64,000 bases of DNA from Flavobacteriaceae bacterium. Its GTDB lineage: Bacteria; Bacteroidota; Bacteroidia; Flavobacteriales; Flavobacteriaceae. This document shows positions 53,120 to 61,895 of this stretch, one piece after another. The DNA lies in assembly GCA_031277535.1 (NCBI GenBank), contig JAITMD010000010.1, positions 124,001-188,000 on the forward strand. Reading direction: 5' to 3'. The stretch's first letter is position 1, and each line of letters begins with the position of its first letter. Under the pieces are notes generated by a model. The model did no database searches and had not been told where the DNA came from. It saw only the letters and a program-made list of their open reading frames with translations. A program made the position numbers and the translations under genes.

Positions 53120-54364
53120 TTACCACACTAATACCTTTTCTTCATTCTTCCATAGTAACAAACGAAAATCTTCATAAATATCAGCAGTTCCGATAGTATG
53201 AGTATCTCGTACAGATTTATTTAAAGTAAGTTTGTGCAATATCCCTGCATAAGTACCTACATATAACGTTTGCTCGTCATCAGATAATACCATTCCACTA
53301 ATAGTTGAACCTAAGAAGTGATGCCACAACTCTCTTCCCTCTTTATGTATCGCTCTGATATAACCAAATGCATCTCCTAAGATGTAATAATCTTTAAGCG
53401 ACACACCTGCATACACACGCATTCCTTCATCTAAATAAGTAATATCCTTGTGCTCCTCCCATCCTGGAATATTTGCTCCATTTAATTTCTCTACATCCAC
53501 CCCTATTGATATTCCATTGTAAAAGTGACATGAATTAGTCAATAGTTGTTTATCGTCTTTTGCAAACAAACAATAATGCGGATAAGAAGACTGTGGACCT
53601 ATTACACCTATTTTATGTCCTCTTGCATCAAAAATCAAATAATCACTACTTTGATCTCCTACTACGATATATTGATTATCATAAGATAGTGTCGCATTCT
53701 CCATATCTATTTGTGTACCATAATCGTCATCCTCTTCAGGCTCTGGGTGTAATAATTGCACTTGATTAGGATGTAACAAATAAATACCTACTGATGAGAT
53801 AAGCAACACCTTCTCCCCATCATTAAATGGCATAAGTCTTGTAATTCCTGTATTTACTAAATTCATTAGATTAAACTCTGCAATCACTTCTCCATCCCAC
53901 CCGCTACGAGTTACTATTTTATCAGCATACGCTATCGCATATACCTTATTTTGCATAGACTGTCCTATACTTCTAATTCCTTTATCTAAAGCAGTAAGTA
54001 CCGTTCCTTTCGCTACATAAGCTTGTCTACTTTCATAAGAAGTTCCCTGCATAAAAGCAATTACATCTTCTGATATATAACATAAATCTCCTATATAACT
54101 CCCTTTTTCATCCAACATAGATACTACAGGAGCATGTGCAGGTGGAAACTCCTCTCTAAACTGCTCTACTGTTCCATTAGCATTTGCATCTCTTAATAGC
54201 TCTATAATCGCTCCTGCTATCTTTCCTCTTTTATCTTCTGCTTCTTCTCCTTCCCATTTATCCCAGCCATGTGTTGTACCGAAGGCAACCATCTCATTAA
54301 TAGCCTTTGCATACTTTTCTCCTTTTTTATACCACTTATGTTGTAACTCTTCTCTTGTTTTCAT
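53120..54364 (-). CDS. Beta-propeller-like protein of unknown function
   Basis: A 414-residue cytosolic protein (no signal peptide) starting at MKTREE. After an N-terminal helical region (about 1-70) it has repeated strands ending in aromatic or Asp residues (TLSYDNQYIVVGDQSSDYLIF; KDYYILGDAFGYIRAIHKEG; DEQTLYVGTYAGILHKL), the pattern of WD40/PQQ-type propeller blades. The partner is unknown. It precedes the VOC gene region on the same strand. Confidence 0.7.
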   Translation of the reverse strand: MKTREELQHKWYKKGEKYAKAINEMVAFGTTHGWDKWEGEEAEDKRGKIAGAIIELLRDANANGTVEQFREEFPPAHAPVVSMLDEKGSYIGDLCYISEDVIAFMQGTSYESRQAYVAKGTVLTALDKGIRSIGQSMQNKVYAIAYADKIVTRSGWDGEVIAEFNLMNLVNTGITRLMPFNDGEKVLLISSVGIYLLHPNQVQLLHPEPEEDDDYGTQIDMENATLSYDNQYIVVGDQSSDYLIFDARGHKIGVIGPQSSYPHYCLFAKDDKQLLTNSCHFYNGISIGVDVEKLNGANIPGWEEHKDITYLDEGMRVYAGVSLKDYYILGDAFGYIRAIHKEGRELWHHFLGSTISGMVLSDDEQTLYVGTYAGILHKLTLNKSVRDTHTIGTADIYEDFRLLLWKNEEKVLVW

Positions 54365-54423
54365 ACTTCTTGTTTTATTTCTGTAGCTAAAATAACTACT
54401 TATTTTATCTCTAATCAATAGCT

Positions 54424-54864
54424 TTATTCAGTTACTTTTCGCTCTCCTAAATGCTCTATCAAACGCAAAAGATAACCATCAGGGTCTTGTACCAAAAACT
54501 GTTTTTGTCCAAACTCTACATCATCTGCTCTATACCAGCGTTCTTCCACCTCTACAAACAGTTCATATCCTACTTCTTGTACTCGTTGTATAATTGGTTC
54601 TACAGCCTCTACTTCTATCTGAAAATTAATTCCCCTACCATAAGGCTTTTCCATTACAGCCGTTTCCCATTCTCTACCTTGAGGATTAAACTGTTCCAAC
54701 ATCACTTGTGCTCCTCCTAATCCCAAATAAGCGAAGAACTCTTCTTTTCTATCATATAGCACCTCAAATCCTATACAATCACACCAAAATTGCAAGCTAT
54801 CTGTTATATCCGAAACAACAAACTCTGGAACCAAGGCAGCCCATTTTATTTCATCACTTCTCAT
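54424..54864 (-). CDS. VOC-superfamily bleomycin-resistance-like protein
   Basis: A 146-residue VOC-fold protein: VPEFVVSDITDSLQFWCDCI, EEFFAYLGLGGAQVMLEQFN, and a closing LVQDPDGYLLRLIEHLGE. The length and lone domain match bleomycin-resistance-type proteins that bind a drug by sequestration. It starts upstream of the propeller gene on the same strand; no resistance is shown by sequence alone. Confidence 0.85.
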   Translation of the reverse strand: MRSDEIKWAALVPEFVVSDITDSLQFWCDCIGFEVLYDRKEEFFAYLGLGGAQVMLEQFNPQGREWETAVMEKPYGRGINFQIEVEAVEPIIQRVQEVGYELFVEVEERWYRADDVEFGQKQFLVQDPDGYLLRLIEHLGERKVTE

Positions 54865-54942
54865 ACTATATTCTTTCAGTTAAAAGTACAACTTATTAAA
54901 CACAAAAAAGCTACCCAGCAGGTAGCTTATATCATTTTAAAA

Positions 54943-55419
54943 CTAATACTCTTCATCTTCTGTAAAAGAAAACTCACTCCATATCAACTCCCAAAAAGGA
55001 TTACTTCTATCAAAGCGAGCATTAAACAATGGCTCTATCACTTCTTTTGTCTCTTCTAATTCTACAAGATATTTCATATATTGAACATACTCTTCAAACT
55101 CTTGAAGGGAATTCGCTGCTATCAGAGTTTCCCACATTCCTCCGCCATGCTCTCCAAAATACACAGGAAAGTTCTTATTTCCTTCTGTTATATCAATCCA
55201 AAAAGGATCATTTGCATAGCCTCCACAGATTACATACCAATTAGGATGAAAGTCACCTTCATTTACTCCCGTGAGATTCTCACCTGTATTACTATTATAC
55301 TTGTATCCACTCTGAAAACCTTCTATATCACCTTTTGGAGGATAAAACTGAGGCATAAAGTAATGATCACACGTTATCTCTTTTGCTACAAAATCTGTAA
55401 TCACTTTTGGAAATTCCAT
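54943..55419 (-). CDS. SMI1/KNR4 (SUKH) family protein
   Basis: A 158-residue protein resembling the SUKH superfamily: GDFHPNWYVICGGYANDPFW, ITEGNKNFPVYFGEHGGGMW and an acidic C-terminal helix (LEETKEVIEPLFN). SUKH proteins often act as immunity proteins to secreted nuclease toxins, but no toxin or secretion gene lies nearby, so it may be an orphan. No signal peptide. Confidence 0.75.
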   Translation of the reverse strand: MEFPKVITDFVAKEITCDHYFMPQFYPPKGDIEGFQSGYKYNSNTGENLTGVNEGDFHPNWYVICGGYANDPFWIDITEGNKNFPVYFGEHGGGMWETLIAANSLQEFEEYVQYMKYLVELEETKEVIEPLFNARFDRSNPFWELIWSEFSFTEDEEY

Positions 55420-55573
55420 ACACAGTCATTTTATAGGTAAATATAAACCTATTCTCTTCAATACTAAAACACCTCAACAAAAAAGGGAAGTATTCTATCA
55501 CCACAGATAACGCAGCAATCCGTACCATGCATTCAACAAAAAAACGAAAATACAAAAGAACACTAAACACTAC

Positions 55574-56830
55574 CTACACTTGCTTCCCTTTCATCATTTT
55601 ATTCCAATACAAATAAGGCAACATATATTTTTTCAATGCCCACAAACGCCAATGCTCTTGATCGCTATTAGTAATAAACATCTGTTTCAACTTTGAATCA
55701 GGTGTAAACTCATTTTTATAATTAAATTCTGCCAATACCATTTTGCCATATCCTGTTACTAATGGACAAGAAGAATATCCTTGATAATCTTTATTGCTTA
55801 CTTCTTTCTGATTGACTAAACTCAACAAATTATCCACCACTACAGGAACTTGTTTTCGTATAGCTGCACCTGTCTTTGCTGTTGGCAAACCTGCTACATC
55901 TCCTAATCCAAATACATTGCTATATCTATTGTGTTGCAAACTATTCAAATCAACATCTAACCACCCTGCTGCATTAACTAAATCAGACTGTTTAACAAAT
56001 GACGGAGCTACTTGTGGTGGCGCTAAATGAAGAAAGTCAAAAGACATCTCTACTATACTATCGTCTGTATTTCCTATGCTTCCATCAGAAATAACAACAC
56101 ACTTATTATCAGGCATATTTGTTCTTTTAAAGTATGCTTTTTTTTGCTCTACATCTATTTTTATTGGATTGTGAAAAGGCATAAAATCAATACCATATCT
56201 TTCTACAACCTTCATTAAAGTATCTGCAATAGGTTTTACCCCAAAAATTACACTACCAGGCATCGGGAAATATACCTTTGCTTGTTTATCTATTCCTTTT
56301 TTACGAAAATAATCACAAGCTAAATACATGATTTTTTGAGGAGCTCCACCACATTTAATCGGAGTATTAGGTTGAGTAAATATAGCTGTTCCCCCCTTAA
56401 AGGCTTGTAACAACTTCCATGTATACTCTGGATCTATATAATTACTACATACCACGCCTTTTTCTACAGCATCTGCCAATCCCTCGATTAAAGACAAGTC
56501 ATTAACAAGTCCTGGGCACACCACTAAATAATCATAACTATATTGTTTCCCCTCTTTTGTACTCACTTTATTGTGTTCTGCGTCAATAGACACCACCCAA
56601 TCACAAATCCAATCTACCCCTTGAGGAATCAAGTCTTTGGTGTGTTTTATTGTTTTCTTTTTATCATAAGCACCAGCTCCTACCAAAGTAAAAGCAGGTT
56701 GATAATAATGTAATTCCGCTCCATCTATAATTCCAATCTCCAAACTGGAATTTTTCTTTTTTAATTGAGCTGCTGTCATTATACCAGCAGTCCCCGCTCC
56801 TATAATGAGCATTTGATAGTGAGTTTTCAT
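55574..56830 (-). CDS. Sulfide:quinone oxidoreductase-like flavoprotein
   Basis: A 418-residue FAD protein of the SQR family: a dinucleotide-binding start (QMLIIGAGTAGIMTAAQLKK), the second FAD motif NVFGLGDVAGLPTAKTG, and SQR-like CGGAPQKIMYLACDY with active-site-region cysteines (also CPGLVND and VVCSNYI). A role in oxidising sulfide to polysulfide with quinone reduction is likely but not certain; NDH-2-like relatives exist. A perfect Crp/Fnr-type palindrome is 52 bases upstream of the ATG. Confidence 0.85.
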   Translation of the reverse strand: MKTHYQMLIIGAGTAGIMTAAQLKKKNSSLEIGIIDGAELHYYQPAFTLVGAGAYDKKKTIKHTKDLIPQGVDWICDWVVSIDAEHNKVSTKEGKQYSYDYLVVCPGLVNDLSLIEGLADAVEKGVVCSNYIDPEYTWKLLQAFKGGTAIFTQPNTPIKCGGAPQKIMYLACDYFRKKGIDKQAKVYFPMPGSVIFGVKPIADTLMKVVERYGIDFMPFHNPIKIDVEQKKAYFKRTNMPDNKCVVISDGSIGNTDDSIVEMSFDFLHLAPPQVAPSFVKQSDLVNAAGWLDVDLNSLQHNRYSNVFGLGDVAGLPTAKTGAAIRKQVPVVVDNLLSLVNQKEVSNKDYQGYSSCPLVTGYGKMVLAEFNYKNEFTPDSKLKQMFITNSDQEHWRLWALKKYMLPYLYWNKMMKGKQV

Positions 56831-56938
56831 AATATACTTTTTTAGTTAATATAGCAAACTATTAATTATAACTCATCTGCATTGTAACATTTGTTACAAT
56901 ACACTCCAATAATTATCATTTACACATTAAATCAACAA
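56831..56938 (-). promoter_or_regulatory. Promoter and Crp/Fnr-type operator of the SQR-like gene
   Basis: The palindrome TTGTAACATTTGTTACAA (56882-56899) has perfect 7-bp arms and 4-base centre, and extends to ATTGTAACA/TGTTACAAT. On the minus strand a TAGTTTG -7-like box is at 56855-56861. If transcription starts about 6 bases later, the palindrome is centred near -41. Confidence 0.55.
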
Positions 56939-56968
56939 AAAAGAGAAGTAATTACTCACTTCTCTTTT
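56939..56968 (-). terminator. Terminator of the pseudogene at 56967-57345
   Basis: An 11-bp perfect stem (56939-56949, 56958-56968) overlaps the pseudogene stop and is followed on the minus strand by TTTTG. Similar AAAAGAGA hairpins end folD and other genes here. Confidence 0.55.
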
Positions 56969-57345
56969 ATTCTTCCATCGTAATAAAAACCACCCCAAAC
57001 AACCTTCCTCTACTTCCATACAAAGCACTTATATCAGGACTATTCTTATAAATTAATTGACTTTATCTCTTCTCTTTAAATATCAGCTAAATCTTTGGTA
57101 TAAATAGGTTTGTCATTATATGTACTGTTTTTATCTATTAATACAACAATATATTCTCCTACAGGAATAGTAGGAATAGCCCACACATTACACCATGCAC
57201 TACTCAACTGATATAGTTGTTCTACATACTCTTCTAAGTTTATTTTCCTCTATCAACAAAGGTACAGAAAACACATCTGGAGCAGGAGAGCTAAGAGTTT
57301 CATACTGAACAATCATAGCACTTGAATATAGCATTATTCATTAGT
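56967..57345 (-). pseudogene. Decayed paralogue of the TonB-plug-like secreted protein
   Basis: Translating the minus strand recovers NLEEYVEQLYQLSSAW, AIPTIPVGEYIVVLIDKNST, then TKDLADI-stop, and LYGSRGRLFGVVFITMEE in a shifted frame. These align with LQKYVEELY, AMPTIESGDFNVLLVDKK and MYGSKGGIFGVVVITK of the protein at 51079-51498. At least one stop and two frameshifts break the frame, and no clean start or signal peptide is seen. Confidence 0.72.
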
Positions 57346-57394
57346 ATGCCAATAGCATTTTTAGCATAAGATATTTATTCTTAAAAAGAAAAAA

Positions 57395-57430
57395 AAGAGA
57401 GGTAATCTCTCACCTCTCTTTATATATAGC
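57395..57430 (-). terminator. folD terminator
   Basis: AAGAGAGGT / ACCTCTCTT stem (57395-57403, 57412-57420) with an eight-base loop is followed on the minus strand by TTTTTTC. Confidence 0.75.
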
Positions 57431-57446
57431 TTAGCACGCTTATTTC

Positions 57447-58334
57447 TTATTCTCCTTTTTTCGCTCTTCTTGAACGAGCCAATAAAGTATTTTTTAATAA
57501 CATAGCAATAGTCATCGGCCCTACCCCTCCTGGTACAGGAGTAATAAAAGCAGCTTTCTTGCTTACCTCATCAAAATCCACATCTCCAGCAATAACATAT
57601 CCTTTTGGATTAGTAGCATCTGCAACACGAGTAATTCCCACATCCACTACTGTTACTCCTTCTTTTACCATATCCGCTTTCAAAAAATAAGGTACACCTA
57701 AAGCAGAGATAATAATATCTGCTTCTCTTGTAATTTCAGCGATATTTTTTGTACGACTATGAGTTAATGTTACTGTAGCATCACCAGGATACCCTTTACG
57801 ACTCAACAAAATACTCATTGGACGTCCCACAATATGAGAACGACCAATCACTACTACGTTTTTACCTGCAGTTTCTACTTTGTAGCGCTCTAACAATTCC
57901 ATAATTCCATAAGGAGTAGCTGGTAAAAATGTTTCCATTTCTAATGCCATACGACCAAAGTTAGTAGGGTGGAATCCATCTACATCTTTATCCGCATCAA
58001 TTGCTAATAAAATCTTTTGCTCGTCAATATGCTTTGGTAAAGGCAACTGAACGATATATCCATCAATCGCAGGATTAGCATTCAATTCTTTTACTTTAGC
58101 TAAAAGTTCTTCTTCTGTTGTTTCTTCTGGCAAAGAAACTAATGTAGATTCAAAACCTACTTTTTCACAAGACTTAACTTTACTTCCTACGTAAGTTAAA
58201 CTTGCTCCGTTTGTTCCCACAATAACTGCTGCTAAGTGAGGTACTTTTTCTCCACGAGATTTCATCTGTTGAACCTCAACAGCAATCTCATTCTTGATAT
58301 CTTCCGATACCTTTTTTCCGTCTAGTAGTTGCAT
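57447..58334 (-). CDS. folD: Bifunctional methylene-THF dehydrogenase/cyclohydrolase
   Basis: This enzyme interconverts 5,10-methylene-, methenyl- and 10-formyl-THF. The 295-residue protein has the signature [20 protein letters not shown] with the catalytic Lys ([11 protein letters not shown] region), [25 protein letters not shown] and the closing [15 protein letters not shown] start at the ATG at 58334. It is 78 bases downstream of ffh on the same strand; 10-formyl-THF feeds Fmt, encoded earlier in the window. Confidence 0.97.
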   Translation of the reverse strand: MQLLDGKKVSEDIKNEIAVEVQQMKSRGEKVPHLAAVIVGTNGASLTYVGSKVKSCEKVGFESTLVSLPEETTEEELLAKVKELNANPAIDGYIVQLPLPKHIDEQKILLAIDADKDVDGFHPTNFGRMALEMETFLPATPYGIMELLERYKVETAGKNVVVIGRSHIVGRPMSILLSRKGYPGDATVTLTHSRTKNIAEITREADIIISALGVPYFLKADMVKEGVTVVDVGITRVADATNPKGYVIAGDVDFDEVSKKAAFITPVPGGVGPMTIAMLLKNTLLARSRRAKKGE

Positions 58335-58368
58335 CAAAAATAGTAATAAGTGTGTTGTTGTATAAATA

Positions 58369-58412
58369 AAGAAGGTTTAAACCTCATAATGAACCTTAAA
58401 CCTTCTTCTATA
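58369..58412 (-). terminator. Hairpin between ffh and folD
   Basis: A 12-bp perfect inverted repeat (58369-58380, 58396-58407) with a 15-base loop lies just after the ffh stop. The T tract is weak, so termination may be partial and folD could be read through. Confidence 0.5.
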
Positions 58413-59750
58413 TTATTGCATTCCTTTCATTTGCCCCATCATTCGCATCAAATTCTTTCCTTTTGCCCCTTGCATCATCTTCATCATTTTGCTCATTTGA
58501 TCGAATTGCTTAAGCAATTGATTTACTTGTTGTATATCCGTACCTGATCCTTTTGCGATACGCGCTTTTCTTTTTGCATCTAAAATAGCAGGCGTAGATC
58601 GTTCTTTTGGAGTCATTGAGTGAATGATAGCCTCAATATGTTTAAAAGCATCATCTTCTATCTCTACGTCTTTCAACGCTTTTCCAACTCCAGGCAACAT
58701 TCCAACTAAATCTTTCATGCTACCCATATTTTTCACCTGTTGAATCTGAGTTAAGAAGTCGTCAAAACCAAACTCATTCTTAGCGATTTTCTTTTGAATT
58801 TTACGTGCTTCCTCTTCATCGTATTGCGCTTGTGCACGCTCCACTAAAGAGATAACGTCTCCCATTCCCAAGATACGATCTGCCATACGATCTGGATAGA
58901 ACACATCGATTGCATCCATTTTCTCACCAGTACCAATAAACTTAATTGGTTTATTCACCACTGATTTAATCGAAATAGCAGCCCCTCCACGAGTATCCCC
59001 ATCTAATTTGGTAAGGATAACCCCGTCAAAGTTTAATCTATCATTAAAAGCTTTTGCTGTATTTACCGCATCTTGTCCTGTCATAGAATCCACTACAAAT
59101 AGTGTTTCATGTGGTGCAATTGCTTTGTGAATATTAGCAATCTCAGTCATCATCTCCTCATCTACTGCCAAACGACCAGCTGTATCGACAATCACTACAT
59201 TGAATCCATTTGATTTTGCATACTTAATCGCGTTCTCCGCAATTTGTACAGGATTGTTATTTCCTTCCTCAGAATAAACCTCAACACCTAATTGTTCTCC
59301 AACTACGTGCAACTGATTAATAGCTGCAGGACGATATACGTCACACGCTACTAACAATGGTTTTTTATTCTTTTTAGTTTTTAAGAAGTTTGCCAATTTA
59401 CCAGAGAAAGTAGTTTTCCCTGATCCTTGTAAACCTGACATTAATATGATTGAAGGAGTACCAGATAAGTTAACACCAGCAGCCTCACCTCCCATTAATT
59501 GCGTCAATTCGTCTTTAACGATTTTGATCATCAATTGTCCTGGCTGTAAAGTTGTTAGTACTTCTTGTCCTAAGGCTTTTTCTTTTACTATATTAGTAAA
59601 ATCTTTAGCAATTTTAAAGTTAACGTCGGCATCCAATAAAGCTCTACGAACCTCTTTTAAAGTGTCTGCTACATTGACTTCTGTAATCTTGCCATGTCCC
59701 TTAAGGATATGAAAGGCTTTATCTAATTTATCACTTAAATTATCAAACAT
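58413..59750 (-). CDS. ffh: Signal recognition particle protein Ffh
   Basis: The SRP54 GTPase that, with 4.5S RNA, targets nascent membrane proteins to FtsY. The 445-residue protein has the N-domain, G-domain motifs (LQGSGKTTFSGKLA, DTAGRLAVDEEM, TKLDGDTRGG, GTGEKMDAID) and the Met-rich M-domain (MSKMMKMMQGAKG, MRMMGQMKG) for signal-peptide and RNA binding. Confidence 0.97.
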   Translation of the reverse strand: MFDNLSDKLDKAFHILKGHGKITEVNVADTLKEVRRALLDADVNFKIAKDFTNIVKEKALGQEVLTTLQPGQLMIKIVKDELTQLMGGEAAGVNLSGTPSIILMSGLQGSGKTTFSGKLANFLKTKKNKKPLLVACDVYRPAAINQLHVVGEQLGVEVYSEEGNNNPVQIAENAIKYAKSNGFNVVIVDTAGRLAVDEEMMTEIANIHKAIAPHETLFVVDSMTGQDAVNTAKAFNDRLNFDGVILTKLDGDTRGGAAISIKSVVNKPIKFIGTGEKMDAIDVFYPDRMADRILGMGDVISLVERAQAQYDEEEARKIQKKIAKNEFGFDDFLTQIQQVKNMGSMKDLVGMLPGVGKALKDVEIEDDAFKHIEAIIHSMTPKERSTPAILDAKRKARIAKGSGTDIQQVNQLLKQFDQMSKMMKMMQGAKGKNLMRMMGQMKGMQ

Positions 59751-60196
59751 ATCGGTATTATTTTAATACTTTGAGGTGCCAAAGATACTATTTAACTCGT
59801 TAAGTCACAAAAAGCAAAAGCAACAAAACATACTTTTTTTAAATATTAACTATATTTCTATTATTTCACCATATATAGTAATACAATAAAGAGCACTTTA
59901 TACTTCATCAAACCAATATTTTATCAGGTACTCTTTCTACTTTCTTACTTTCTACTCAATAGACAATACTCATAAAAAATGTATTTTATTGTAAAACAAT
60001 ACAATAACACTATTAAACTCTCTTTTTACAAACTTTTGCTGTTCACCACTCATTAATTACATAAAAAAATATTTGATTATTATATTTTTAAAGTATTATT
60101 TCATTTTTATACAGTATTTTTTATGTTTTAGTAAATAAAATTTATGTCTTTTAAATAATTACACATATTTTGCATGAAATTAAAATACATAAATAA
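59751..60196. other. Gene-free AT-rich intergenic region
   Basis: This 446-base region separates ffh from the plus-strand lipoprotein gene. I see no open frame of note, no tRNA and no long inverted repeat; a 4.5S-like RNA was looked for and not recognised. It probably carries two divergent promoters. Confidence 0.5.
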
Positions 60197-61102
60197 ATGA
60201 AAAAAAGAGTTTTAAGCTTGCTTGGAGTAAGTATTTTGTTTTTAGGTGCATTATCAAATGTGGCATGTTCAAGTGATGACGATGCAAAACAAGAGGTAAC
60301 AAAAGAAACAAGAACAGCTATTATGGCTAAACACATTTGGATCACTTCTAAAATTGTTGACAACAAAGGAAATAACATCAGGCTTGACGTGATGCCTGGA
60401 GCAATGTACGCAGGTTATGCTTACTATAACACAAATGGTACTTTTAGAATTGTTGATTTTAAAGATGGTCATAAAATGTATGGATTATGGTCTTTAAAAG
60501 ACAATGATACCAAAAGACATTTAGTAGCTTATAAAACAGACAACACTGTAGCTTTTGAGCGCTCTGTTGAAATTGTAGAATTAACAAATCAAAAATTCAC
60601 TTACAAAATTGCAGACACGAATAATCCAGAAATTATTTATAGCGTAGAACACATTCCAGTAACTAACCATCCTGAGCCCAAAACTCCTGCAGAAGTACTT
60701 GCAAGTGTTGAATGGAAAACAACTAAAGTATTCGATATTACAAATGGAGAAGACAAAGCTGTTGAGATGGATAGAACACAAGCACCTGCTTCTAACTTAT
60801 CTGGAGATGCTTACTATGTAAACAAACACGGAAAAGATTATTTCCCTAAACTTGCAGATAATAATTATGCTAATGGTACATTCTTAATTACTGAATATGG
60901 AGATAAAACTAAAGTACGTTCTCAAGGAGATTGGTATGTTTCATTAGATGGTAAAGCAAGAACTTTAATTGCAAGAAAACCTGATGGTACAGTTGCTTTC
61001 CAAAGAACTGTTTCAATCTTCGAATTAAACAGTAAAAAATTCACTTACGACATTGAAATGAACAATGTTAAAATGAGAGTTGAACACGAACCAATAAAAT
61101 AA
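60197..61102 (+). CDS. Two-domain lipoprotein (DUF4822-like repeats)
   Basis: A 301-residue lipoprotein with lipobox NVAC (about residue 24). Two homologous domains (about 38-150 and 165-300) both carry the pattern W.TT/S..VD...G...., ...GTF.I.......WSL/YVS and VAFERSVEIVEL / VAFQRTVSIFEL. They resemble DUF4822. Duplicate domains of one family probably arose by internal duplication. Function unknown. Confidence 0.72.
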   Translation: MKKRVLSLLGVSILFLGALSNVACSSDDDAKQEVTKETRTAIMAKHIWITSKIVDNKGNNIRLDVMPGAMYAGYAYYNTNGTFRIVDFKDGHKMYGLWSLKDNDTKRHLVAYKTDNTVAFERSVEIVELTNQKFTYKIADTNNPEIIYSVEHIPVTNHPEPKTPAEVLASVEWKTTKVFDITNGEDKAVEMDRTQAPASNLSGDAYYVNKHGKDYFPKLADNNYANGTFLITEYGDKTKVRSQGDWYVSLDGKARTLIARKPDGTVAFQRTVSIFELNSKKFTYDIEMNNVKMRVEHEPIK

Positions 61103-61118
61103 CATCCAAATAGTAATG

Positions 61119-61158
61119 AGGTTGTCTCTATATCCAAAAGAGACAGCCTTATTTTTTT
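61119..61158 (+). terminator. Terminator behind the two-domain lipoprotein
   Basis: AGGTTGTCTCT / AGAGACAGCCT (61119-61129, 61139-61149, one T-G pair) runs into a long T tract. Confidence 0.85.
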
Positions 61159-61234
61159 ATTCACCTAATCTTCATATTCACTTAATATTCATCTTCAATC
61201 CCTAACCTACATTTAGTCCATTAATTTGACTATA

Positions 61235-61801
61235 ATGAAAACACCAAGAGATAAGTGGTTACACGACTATTATGATTTGTACTGGAATGATCTATATAAA
61301 TATTCTAACAATATTATCCATGATGATACTGTTGCGGCAGATATAGTGCAAGATGTATTTATTTCTATCTGGAACAACTATGACCGACTACATATTGAAA
61401 ATCCAAAAGCCTACCTCTTCCAAACCGTAAAAAACCAAACACTTCAAACACTCAAAAATAAAAAGTTTGATACTGTGCAATTAGAAGTCGTTTACCATTT
61501 ACTATCCGACAATGATCTACTGACCACCGAAGAACAAATTATCTTTAAAGAGCAACTTCTACAACTTATATATACCAAAGCACAAGAAATACTACCTACA
61601 AAATGCTTAGAAGTATTTACGTTACGTTACTACAAAAATATGTCTTACAAAGAGATTGCTTCCAATCTTGTTATCTCTGAAAGCACTGTTGAGAATCATA
61701 TAACCAAAGCCTTAAAACTTTTAAAGTCAAACCTTCCTTTATCTATAGACTTCTGTCTTTTATTGTCTTACCTCACTTTGTCAAGCAACATAAACTGTTA
61801 A
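61235..61801 (+). CDS. ECF-type RNA polymerase sigma factor (FecI-like)
   Basis: A 188-residue extracytoplasmic-function sigma factor. Region 2 (YWNDLYKYSNNIIHDDTVAA, DIVQDVFISIW) and region 4 (CLEVFTLRYYKNMSYKEIAS, SESTVENHITKALKLLK) are both intact. The end carries a hydrophobic tail. It is followed by FecR and a SusC-type receptor gene, the usual order for TonB-dependent, substrate-induced control. Confidence 0.93.
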   Translation: MKTPRDKWLHDYYDLYWNDLYKYSNNIIHDDTVAADIVQDVFISIWNNYDRLHIENPKAYLFQTVKNQTLQTLKNKKFDTVQLEVVYHLLSDNDLLTTEEQIIFKEQLLQLIYTKAQEILPTKCLEVFTLRYYKNMSYKEIASNLVISESTVENHITKALKLLKSNLPLSIDFCLLLSYLTLSSNINC

Positions 61802-61895
61802 GCGATTGTTATCTATTTTACTAAATCGTTAGCTCTTACTTTTTAAGTAGGGGAACATTATCCTTTTTCACTCTTAGCTATATCTAAGTCAAAAA

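Noticed and set aside
53560..53769. Plus-strand frame across the propeller gene
   Set aside because: It is antisense to a long, well-structured minus-strand gene and has no recognised features.
59751..60196. 4.5S RNA gene next to ffh
   Set aside because: No GGAAG-type hairpin of the SRP RNA tip in a stem structure was found by eye.
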